Source: an uncultured Oscillospiraceae bacterium (GTDB lineage: Bacteria > Bacillota > Clostridia > Oscillospirales > Ruminococcaceae). Taken from it: 8,465 bases of DNA. Location of the stretch: contig CAJUAN010000050.1 in the NCBI GenBank assembly GCA_910584715.1, positions 1 through 8,465 on the forward strand, read 5' to 3'. A program made the translations under genes and the position numbers. Below, in pieces: positions 1 through 5,478 of this stretch (position 1 is its first letter; each line of letters begins with the position of its first letter). The notes below the pieces were generated by a model. The model saw nothing but the letters and a program-made list of their open reading frames with translations, was not told the DNA's origin and ran no database searches.

Positions 1-59
1 TATATTTAATTTCAGTATCCGCAAGAATGTGTCGGTATGGTGAAACATTGAAAAAGCCC

Positions 60-88
60 TTGTTATTACAGGAATTTTGTGGTATAAT
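60..88 (+). promoter_or_regulatory. Sigma-A promoter with extended -10
   Basis: The -35 box is TTGTTA (60-65), followed by a 17-nt spacer and a perfect TATAAT (83-88). A TG dinucleotide at 80-81 gives an extended -10. Transcription would start near 95, leaving a leader of about 25 nt before the first start codon. It probably drives the RING protein gene, galU and the ABC ATPase, because no terminator or other clear promoter is seen before 2827. Positions 1-59 hold nothing I can assign. Confidence 0.8.
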
Positions 89-119
89 GTTAAAAGAAAT
101 TCTTATGGAGGAAATTTAA

Positions 120-1142
120 ATGTCAGGTTATATCGGCACAAGATGCATGATTTGCAGCGAAAAATTTACTTCCGCGGACGACGTTGTTGTATGCCCCGAA
201 TGCGGTACGCCGTACCACAGAGATTGCTACGAAAAAGAGGGGAAGTGCGTTAATACGGTTCTTCATAAAACAGGCGGAAGCTGGAAACCCTCCTACGATA
301 CGGGCAGCGACGGCTCCGAGAACCGGGCTATGACCTGCCGCTTCTGCGGTAATACCAATCCTCCCCTCACGCTTTTCTGCCGCAGGTGCGGTATGCCCGT
401 TTCCACTATAAGGAACGAAAACGATATGGCTGACCAGACTTCGGGCGGCGTAAATATAAACGAAAACGCGGACGCCTACAACCGGAATTTTAACGGCGGA
501 GTGCAGATGAATCCGTTCCTGATAAATTTTTCAGACCCGCTCTGCGGCTTCGATCCCGAGGAACAGCTCGACGGAGTCAAAATATCCGAGCTGGGCGATT
601 TTGTCGGCACCAATACCCATTACTACCTCCCGATATTCAAACGATTTAAGGATAATAAGCGTTCCGCAAGCTGGAACTTCTGCTCTGCGCTTTTTCCCGA
701 GTTTTATTTTTCCTACCGAAAAATGCCTCTCGCGGCTTTAGCTGCGGTAATTATCAGACAGATAACCCAGCTTCCTCAGTATATCGTACTGCTTTCCCAA
801 AGCTCCGGGTTCGGCAGACTGTCTGAACTTGCGGCTTCGGTGGATATCAGGAGCGCGGCTTTTCAGGGGTTTTTAGTGCTCTGTTCCGCAATGACGTATG
901 CGTTTATGTTTACCACGGGCATATTCGGCAACAGGCTTTACTATAATTCGGCAGTTAAAAAGATCAAAAGGACAAAGGCTTCCGCCGATCCGCGCATGCC
1001 TCCCGAGGGTATCCGCGGCTCCATTATAGGCAAGGGCGGAACTTCGGGGCTTTGGCTTACTCTGTTTATCTGTCTGGCCGCTTTGCCCATGCTCATAATT
1101 TTTTACAGCCAGATGATACCTATGATGAGCGGCGGAGTTTAA
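120..1142 (+). CDS. Prokaryotic RING/zinc-ribbon membrane protein (DUF2628-like)
   Basis: A 340-residue protein of unknown function. The N-terminus matches the prokaryotic RING-finger type of zinc module, with putative ligands Cys9, Cys12, Cys25, Cys28, His33 and Cys36, plus Cys43 nearby. A second zinc ribbon follows (CxxC at 73/76 and 87/90). After a polar, Asn-rich linker (about 95-145), residues 150-202 resemble the DUF2628 pattern, with an aromatic stretch ending in YRKM at 199-202. Three hydrophobic segments at about 203-226, 247-270 and 310-334 predict a membrane protein with a cytosolic zinc-binding head. The ATG has a GGAGG site 8 nt upstream (107-111). galU follows after 39 bp without a terminator, so the two are probably cotranscribed. 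Such domain combinations are common in Clostridia, but no molecular role is established. RING-type folds in bacteria need not imply ubiquitin-like chemistry. The gene call is firm; the function is unknown. Confidence 0.85.
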   Translation: MSGYIGTRCMICSEKFTSADDVVVCPECGTPYHRDCYEKEGKCVNTVLHKTGGSWKPSYDTGSDGSENRAMTCRFCGNTNPPLTLFCRRCGMPVSTIRNENDMADQTSGGVNINENADAYNRNFNGGVQMNPFLINFSDPLCGFDPEEQLDGVKISELGDFVGTNTHYYLPIFKRFKDNKRSASWNFCSALFPEFYFSYRKMPLAALAAVIIRQITQLPQYIVLLSQSSGFGRLSELAASVDIRSAAFQGFLVLCSAMTYAFMFTTGIFGNRLYYNSAVKKIKRTKASADPRMPPEGIRGSIIGKGGTSGLWLTLFICLAALPMLIIFYSQMIPMMSGGV

Positions 1143-1181
1143 ACTTTTAAGCATAAAATAAAAAATAAAGGGGAACCGAAA

Positions 1182-2051
1182 ATGAAGATCACAAAAGCAG
1201 TGATAACCGCCGCGGGGTACGGCACAAGAATGCTTCCCGCCACAAAATCCATGCCCAAGGAAATGCTTCCCATACTGGACAAACCCGCGATACAATATAT
1301 CGTCGAGGAGTGCGTCAACGCGGGCATACGCGATATACTCATTATCCTTTCAAGAGGAAAGCACGTTGTGGAAGACCACTTCGACCGCTCTCCCGACCTT
1401 GAAAGGCAGCTTCTTAACAGCGGCAAAAACGAGCTGTACAATGAAATGGTGCGGATAGGCTCTATGGCGAATATCACCTATGTCCGGCAGGCGGAGCAGC
1501 TCGGTCTGGGACACGCAGTCCTGTGCGCGAAGGGCTTTGCGGGAAACGACCCTATAGCGGTTCTGTACGGCGACGACGTTATAGTCGGCGAGGATCCCGT
1601 CGTAGGTCAGCTTTGCCGCGCCTACGAAAAGTACGGAAAGGGCGTTGTGGGTATAAAGGAAGTCCCTGCCGAGGACGTTATGAAGTATTCCTCCATGAAG
1701 CTTGAAAGGCTTGACGACGGATATTTCGAGATATCGGACATGATAGAAAAGCCCGCGCCCGATCAGATATTTTCCAATTATTCCATTTTGGGACGGTGCG
1801 TTCTCCCTGCCGAAATTTTTGAAATTCTGGAAAATACCCCATACGGCAGGAACAACGAGCTCCAGCTCACCGACGCAATGAAGACCCTTGCCCTGCGGGA
1901 AAAGATGATAGGCGTGGATTTCACCGGTACGCGGTACGATATGGGAAACAAGCTCAGCGCGCTCAAGGCGAGCATTGAAGCGGGACTGAACCGTCCCGAC
2001 ATAAGCGGGGAACTTGCGGCGTACATTAAGGAACTTGCAGGTAAGCTGTAA
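1182..2051 (+). CDS. galU: UTP--glucose-1-phosphate uridylyltransferase
   Basis: This cytosolic enzyme makes UDP-glucose and pyrophosphate from UTP and glucose 1-phosphate, supplying precursor for cell-envelope glycans, glycolipids and galactose interconversion. The 289 residues match the usual bacterial GalU length. The nucleotide-binding start is clear: AAGYGTR at 10-16, then PKEMLP at 25-30 with Lys26. Other signatures are GLGHAV (108-113), the metal-binding YGDD (129-132), the EKP of the sugar-binding region (189-191), and RYDMGNK (251-257). No residue expected for activity looks lost. The ATG is preceded by AAAGGGG at 1167-1173. The stop codon TAA shares its last base with the ATG of the next gene, which suggests translational coupling to the ABC ATPase. 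The link between UDP-glucose synthesis and that transporter subunit is probably only positional. Confidence 0.96.
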   Translation: MKITKAVITAAGYGTRMLPATKSMPKEMLPILDKPAIQYIVEECVNAGIRDILIILSRGKHVVEDHFDRSPDLERQLLNSGKNELYNEMVRIGSMANITYVRQAEQLGLGHAVLCAKGFAGNDPIAVLYGDDVIVGEDPVVGQLCRAYEKYGKGVVGIKEVPAEDVMKYSSMKLERLDDGYFEISDMIEKPAPDQIFSNYSILGRCVLPAEIFEILENTPYGRNNELQLTDAMKTLALREKMIGVDFTGTRYDMGNKLSALKASIEAGLNRPDISGELAAYIKELAGKL

Positions 2052-2821
2052 TGGCGGAGCTGAGGATAGAAAAGCTCTCCTGCGGCTACGGCGGCGCGGA
2101 TATCGTGAAGAATGTTTCGCTGACCGTAAAAGGCGGCGAGACCGTGGCTATAGCGGGCCCCAACGGCTGCGGAAAGACCACGCTTCTCCGCGCGGTATGC
2201 GGGCTTATCCCGACAACCGTAGGAGGGGTCTTTATAGACGGTTCAGCCGCCGCGGATATTCCTCCGAAAGAGCGGGCGAAAAAGATAGCTATGCTTTCCC
2301 AGACAGGCGCGGGCGGAGACTATTTCGGCTACACGGTTATGAATACCGTGCTTATGGGACGGTACTCCCGCCAAAAGGGTTCCGTATTTTCGGAAACCTC
2401 TCGTGAGGACATTGCGGCGGCGGAAAGGTGTATCGCGGAGGTCGGTCTCGGCGGTCTTGAAGACCGTTCCATAACCGAACTTTCGGGAGGGCAGCTCCAG
2501 CGGGTGTTCCTTGCGCGGGCGTTTGCACAGGAGCCCGAGATACTTCTGCTTGACGAGCCTGCCAATCATCTGGATATAAAAAGTCAGAGCGAGCTTTCCG
2601 GCATTCTAAAACGCTTTACGGACAGCGGAGGAGCCGTTCTCGGAGTTTTCCACGACATAAGCTTCGCAGCGGCGGTCTCGGACAGGATACTGCTCATGAA
2701 GGACGGCGAGGCTGTTTCATGCGGGAGAACGGAAGATATCGTCGGGTCGAAGGAGCTGTCGGAAGTATTTGATACCGACGTGAGCGCGTACATGAAAAAA
2801 ATTCTTAAAATATGGGAGTGA
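2051..2821 (+). CDS. btuD: ABC transporter ATP-binding protein, FecE/BtuD type
   Basis: The 256-residue ATPase energises import by a type II (BtuCD/FhuC-like) ABC transporter on the inner face of the membrane. Walker A is GPNGCGKT (36-43), the signature is LSGGQ (144-148), Walker B ends in Asp168 with catalytic Glu169, and the switch His is His201. All are intact. Length and the region after Walker B fit the iron-siderophore/heme/B12 class. It is assigned to B12 import because the matching binding protein and permease follow and are preceded by a cobalamin riboswitch. However, this gene lies upstream of that riboswitch, is fused to the galU unit by a 1-bp stop/start overlap, and is followed by its own terminator. 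It is therefore probably expressed irrespective of B12 status. It could also serve other FecCD-type permeases elsewhere. Its ribosome site is weak (AGG around 2039), consistent with coupled translation from galU. Confidence 0.9.
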   Translation: MAELRIEKLSCGYGGADIVKNVSLTVKGGETVAIAGPNGCGKTTLLRAVCGLIPTTVGGVFIDGSAAADIPPKERAKKIAMLSQTGAGGDYFGYTVMNTVLMGRYSRQKGSVFSETSREDIAAAERCIAEVGLGGLEDRSITELSGGQLQRVFLARAFAQEPEILLLDEPANHLDIKSQSELSGILKRFTDSGGAVLGVFHDISFAAAVSDRILLMKDGEAVSCGRTEDIVGSKELSEVFDTDVSAYMKKILKIWE

Positions 2822-2826
2822 TCCCA

Positions 2827-2862
2827 AACCGTGGAATTTGACAAATTTCACGGTTATTTTTT
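2827..2862 (+). terminator. Intrinsic terminator after the galU-ATPase unit
   Basis: A 13-bp stem (2827-2839 with 2843-2855, one G-T wobble) with a 3-nt loop is followed by A and six T residues. It begins five bases past the ATPase stop. It should separate the upstream operon from the riboswitch-controlled one. Confidence 0.9.
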
Positions 2863-2864
2863 CC

Positions 2865-2884
2865 GTATGACAGTGCAGTCATAC
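2865..2884. repeat. Perfect inverted repeat upstream of the B12 promoter
   Basis: The arms GTATGAC (2865-2871) and GTCATAC (2878-2884) are perfect complements around a 6-nt centre. The repeat lies between the upstream terminator and the -35 box, centred about 62 bp before the likely transcription start. An A/T run (about 2885-2892) follows. No T tract follows on the + strand, so it does not look like a second terminator. It could be an operator or activator site. The binding protein, if any, is unknown. Confidence 0.5.
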
Positions 2885-2902
2885 AAAAATTTCCGCAGCC
2901 GC

Positions 2903-2930
2903 TTGAAAACAGCCGAAGCCGTGGTATACT
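2903..2930 (+). promoter_or_regulatory. Promoter of the riboswitch-btuFC transcript
   Basis: The -35 box TTGAAA (2903-2908) and -10 box TATACT (2925-2930) are 16 nt apart. TG at 2922-2923 again gives an extended -10. The start would fall near 2937, about 33 nt before the cobalamin aptamer, so the whole aptamer is within the transcript. Confidence 0.8.
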
Positions 2931-2969
2931 TATTATTGGACTCAGATCCGTAAAATAAAATTTAATAGT

Positions 2970-3154
2970 CAAACGGTGCCTTGAGATATGGAGCGGCTTA
3001 CGCGTAAGTATTGTTCAAGGGTAAAAGGGAATTGGGTCAAATGCCTGAGCGATCTCGTCACCGTAGGGGAACAGCACTCCGCAATTATGTCACTGCCGAA
3101 AGCGGGAAGACCGCGGCGCGCGTCCGAAGCCCGAGCCGGGAAACCTGCCGTTTG
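2970..3154 (+). promoter_or_regulatory. Cobalamin riboswitch aptamer
   Basis: The element binds a corrinoid in the nascent RNA and normally lowers expression when B12 is plentiful. The closing P1 stem pairs CAAACGG (2970-2976) with CCGTTTG (3148-3154). Conserved pieces appear in order: GGTGCC (2975-2980); a P2 stem pairing CCTTGA (2979-2984) with TCAAGG (3015-3020); AAAAGGGAA from 3023; a GAGCGATCTCGTCACCGTA segment matching the conserved GCGGTCCCGCCACTGTA core (about 3047-3065); a TCACTGCCGAAAGCGGGAAG segment matching the GCCACTGGGAAACCGGGAAG box (about 3089-3108); and GAGCCGGGAAACCTGCCG (3133-3150), the 3' B12-box region. The size suggests a full class I type with peripheral stems, probably selective for adenosylcobalamin (inference). 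The recognition of a B12 riboswitch is strong, although the GGTG of the core is altered to GGGT. Confidence 0.93.
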
Positions 3155-3202
3155 CAGTACAGGAACGTTGTTCCGGACCACGAGGTATTGGTCGTACACA
3201 AT

Positions 3203-3229
3203 AAAAGCAGGCTTTCACAGCCATGCTTT
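3203..3229 (+). other. Leader hairpin between aptamer and terminator
   Basis: AAAGCA and GGCT (3204-3213) pair with AGCC and TGCTTT (3219-3222 and 3224-3229), leaving one bulged A. The left arm extended by one base (AAAAGCA, 3203-3209) could instead pair with 3239-3247, part of the terminator's left arm, with one bulged C. This is a plausible antiterminator switch but is only inferred. Two smaller hairpins lie between the aptamer and this element: GGAAC/GTTCC (3162-3174), and GACCA/TGGTC (3176-3180 with 3189-3193). Confidence 0.5.
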
Positions 3230-3239
3230 GGTTTGTTAT

Positions 3240-3272
3240 GCTCTTTTTCCTCAGCGGAAAGAGAGCTTTTTT
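3240..3272 (+). terminator. Riboswitch expression platform: intrinsic terminator
   Basis: An 11-bp stem (3240-3250 with 3256-3266, one G-T wobble), a 5-nt loop and six T residues (3267-3272) form a textbook intrinsic terminator about 85 nt after the aptamer and 79 nt before the btuF start. It indicates that control is by premature transcription termination. It would switch both btuF and btuC, which have no other visible promoter. Confidence 0.88.
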
Positions 3273-3287
3273 AATGTCCATACCGAC

Positions 3288-3334
3288 GGTACCCAAACCG
3301 GTACTCGAACTGTTACCAAATCGGTACCAAAAAA
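3288..3334 (+). repeat. Short 12-bp GGTACC-type tandem repeats in the btuF leader
   Basis: Four copies follow one another: GGTACCCAAACC (3288-3299), GGTACTCGAACT (3300-3311), a degenerate 11-nt GTTACCAAATC (3312-3322), and GGTACCAAAAAA (3323-3334). The period is 12, 12 and 11 bp, close to one helical turn. They lie after the terminator and just before the ribosome binding site. GGTACC is self-complementary, so copies could pair with each other in RNA. No role is known. Confidence 0.6.
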
Positions 3335-3351
3335 AGAAAGGAAGTACAACT

Positions 3352-4386
3352 ATGAACATCAGAAAAATTTCGGCGGTAATTGCGGCTGCTGCGCTTACTC
3401 TTTGCATGGCTGCCTGCGGAGCGGATTCCACAAGAGAGGGCGGAACCATAACCACAGCCGACCTTGCAATGCTTGAGACCGTTACCGAAACAGCGGAGGC
3501 GGAGGATTTTGACGGCGAAGAAAATACGTCCGGAAACGGAGCGGCAGACGGAACAAGAACTATTGAAGACCGCGAGGGAAACCTTATCGAGGTGAGGGAA
3601 AACGTACAGACTATCGTTTCCGCGGCTCCGTCCATATCGGAGATACTGTCGGGTCTCGGACTTGCAAACAAGATAATCGCCGCAGATATTTATTCCGCCG
3701 ACGTTGACGGCATAGACCCCTCGGTCTGCACGCTGGACTTCTACAACCTGAACATTGAGGAGCTTACCGCCCTTTCCCCCGACCTCATCATAGTCAGCGG
3801 AATGTCAATGTCCGGCGCGGACGACCCCTACGCCGCCCTTAAAGACGCAGGCGTAAACGTGCTGTACATTCCTACGTCGAATTCAATTTCGGGAATAAAA
3901 CTTGACATTGAGTTCCTCGCGGGATACTTTCTTGCCGAGCAGCAGGGCGCGGAGCTTATTTCCGATATCACCGACGCGGTGAACGATATCTCCGAAAAGG
4001 CTGCGGGGATCGCCGAGAAGAAATCGGTCTACTTTGAAATGGGAGCAGCTCCGTATTTGTACACCTGCGGGAACGGCACCTTTATCAACGAGATAATCAC
4101 CCTCGCGGGCGCGGAAAACATCTACGGCGGCGAGGAGGGCTGGCTCTCCAATTCCGAGGAAAGCGTTATTGCCGCCGACCCCGACGTTATCATCACTAAC
4201 GTGCAGTACGACGGCTACGACTATAACGAGATAAAGTCCCGCCTGGGCTGGGAGAATATTTCCGCGGTCAGAAACGGCGCGGTCTACTGCGTGGACGCGA
4301 ACGAAACCAGCCGTCCCTCCCAGCATATCGTTGGGGGAATGTACCAAATCGCGCAGGCCATTTACCCCGAAATTTTTGCGGAATGA
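3352..4386 (+). CDS. btuF: Corrinoid ABC transporter substrate-binding lipoprotein (BtuF type)
   Basis: A 344-residue surface lipoprotein that should capture cobalamin or related corrinoids and hand them to the permease. A signal peptide (1-21) ends in a lipobox with Met-Ala-Ala before the lipidated Cys22. A polar Thr/Glu/Gly-rich tether (23-68) leads to the periplasmic-binding-protein type III fold used by BtuF/FepB/FhuD (about 70-344). Typical points are the SAAPSISEILSGLG region (90-103), with Glu97 placed like the glutamate that docks on permease arginines, LSPDLIIVSG (141-150) and DPDVIITN (276-283); Glu270 may be the second docking residue. I chose the ATG at 3352 because AAAGGA at 3337-3342 lies 9 nt upstream and the signal peptide begins there. 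An earlier in-frame ATG falls before the leader terminator. It overlaps the permease gene by 4 bp (ATGA). The corrinoid assignment rests mainly on the riboswitch, since the fold alone does not separate B12 from iron chelates. Confidence 0.92.
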   Translation: MNIRKISAVIAAAALTLCMAACGADSTREGGTITTADLAMLETVTETAEAEDFDGEENTSGNGAADGTRTIEDREGNLIEVRENVQTIVSAAPSISEILSGLGLANKIIAADIYSADVDGIDPSVCTLDFYNLNIEELTALSPDLIIVSGMSMSGADDPYAALKDAGVNVLYIPTSNSISGIKLDIEFLAGYFLAEQQGAELISDITDAVNDISEKAAGIAEKKSVYFEMGAAPYLYTCGNGTFINEIITLAGAENIYGGEEGWLSNSEESVIAADPDVIITNVQYDGYDYNEIKSRLGWENISAVRNGAVYCVDANETSRPSQHIVGGMYQIAQAIYPEIFAE

Positions 4387-5414
4387 AACGGGCGAAGCAT
4401 TTCGGTATCGTCCTGACCGTTATTGCGGCAGCGGCGGCGATCGTCCTCGGAGTGTGCGCGGGCAGCGTTTTCGTACCGCCCGCGCATCTGCTGAAAATTT
4501 TCGGGAACGCTCTTTTCGGCACGAAGCTTGAGGGAGTTCCCGACTCGAGCGTGAGCATAATCATGACTATCCGTCTCCCGAGGGTACTGCTGGGATTTCT
4601 CACGGGAGCGGCTCTTTCCGTCTGCGGGACGGCTGTGCAGTCGGTACTGATGAACCCACTCGCTTCTCCCTTTACCCTTGGGGTATCCAGCGGCGCGTCT
4701 TTAGGGGCGGGAATAGTCATTGCCTGCGAGCTGACCTTTCTCGGCAGCTTTACCCTTCCCGCCGCGGGACTGGTTTTCGGCATTGCGGCAATGTTTCTCA
4801 TGGTAGCATTCGCTTCCCGCATAGACCGCACTCTCAGGGGCAGCACCATAGTGCTCACGGGAATGGTTCTGTCCCTGTTCGTAAACGGCATAGTTTCGCT
4901 TATGGCGAACGCAAAGGACGAAAAGTACAAGCAGATAATGAAATGGCAGACGGGCAGCTTTTCGGGCAGGAAGTGGGAATATGTGATAATCCTCGCTGTA
5001 ACGCTTGCGGTATGTCTGGGGTATTTTTTGATAAAGAGCCGCGAGCTTGATCTGCTGACCTTCGGGGACGAGCAGTCCCAAAGCGCGGGAGTGAGCACAA
5101 GGCGGGAGAAAACCCTGATACTTTTGGCAACAGCGGTGCTGTCGGGAACGGCGGTAGCCTTTGCGGGAGTCATCGGCTTTGTTGATCTTATTTCCCCCCA
5201 CATTGCAAGGCGAATTTTCGGCGCGGAGCATAAGCTGCTGCTTCCCATGTCCGCTCTTATCGGAGGGACGTTCATGGTGCTCTGCGACCTTGCGGCAAGG
5301 ACGGTAATGGCTCCCAACGAGCTTCCCGTGGGTGTCGTTACGTCTCTTATCGGCGCGCCCTTTTTTGCGTGGGTATTTTTCAGGCGTTCCTCATCCGGCA
5401 GTCTGCGCCGCTGA
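4383..5414 (+). CDS. btuC: Corrinoid ABC transporter permease (BtuC/FecCD family)
   Basis: The 343-residue integral membrane subunit would form, as a dimer, the channel of a BtuCD-type importer. It is strongly hydrophobic with about nine or ten membrane segments, as usual for the family, and has normal length. Family signatures are LPRVLLGFLTGAALS (65-79), NPLASPFTLGVSSGA (91-105), a degenerate form of the GEEQA-x-LG motif (228-237), SPHIARR in the ATPase-coupling region (271-277), and ELPVGVVTSLIGAPFF (313-328). In the coupling region residue 268 is Asp where related permeases normally have Gly. The ATG overlaps the btuF stop (ATGA), so the two are translated together and share riboswitch control. 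No ATPase gene follows; the expected partner is the one at 2051-2821. An iron-chelate permease would look similar; the upstream riboswitch decides for B12. Confidence 0.93.
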   Translation: MKRAKHFGIVLTVIAAAAAIVLGVCAGSVFVPPAHLLKIFGNALFGTKLEGVPDSSVSIIMTIRLPRVLLGFLTGAALSVCGTAVQSVLMNPLASPFTLGVSSGASLGAGIVIACELTFLGSFTLPAAGLVFGIAAMFLMVAFASRIDRTLRGSTIVLTGMVLSLFVNGIVSLMANAKDEKYKQIMKWQTGSFSGRKWEYVIILAVTLAVCLGYFLIKSRELDLLTFGDEQSQSAGVSTRREKTLILLATAVLSGTAVAFAGVIGFVDLISPHIARRIFGAEHKLLLPMSALIGGTFMVLCDLAARTVMAPNELPVGVVTSLIGAPFFAWVFFRRSSSGSLRR

Positions 5415-5431
5415 ACAAGACAAACTAAAGA

Positions 5432-5465
5432 CTTCCGGTCAAACGTTAAGACCGGAAGCCTTTTT
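5432..5465 (+). terminator. Intrinsic terminator after btuC
   Basis: A perfect 9-bp stem, CTTCCGGTC (5432-5440) with GACCGGAAG (5450-5458), a 9-nt loop, CC and five T residues. It lies between convergent genes. On the - strand the stem is followed by a weaker TCTTTAGTTT tail, so it may also end the carboxypeptidase transcript. Confidence 0.9.
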
Positions 5466-5478
5466 ATGCTGAAACGGT

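Noticed and set aside
3223..3351. A longer btuF start at 3223
   Set aside because: This ATG precedes the intrinsic terminator and would place 43 unrelated residues before a normal lipoprotein signal peptide. The ATG at 3352 has a proper ribosome site.
2988..3476. Open frames crossing the leader region on both strands
   Set aside because: They overlap the cobalamin aptamer and the terminator, have no convincing ribosome sites and give domain-free, basic or low-complexity translations. The RNA element explains the conservation.
4268..5317. A long open frame of 349 codons on the - strand opposite the permease gene
   Set aside because: It runs antisense to a clear BtuC-family gene. Its translation is Ser/Thr/Arg/Pro-rich without any recognisable domain, and it spans the btuF-btuC junction. 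It is a by-product of codon bias.
2051..5414. Iron-siderophore or heme importer as an alternative identity
   Set aside because: The protein families alone permit it, but a cobalamin riboswitch directly ahead of the binding protein and permease makes corrinoid the much better assignment. I see no Fur-box-like palindrome at the promoter.
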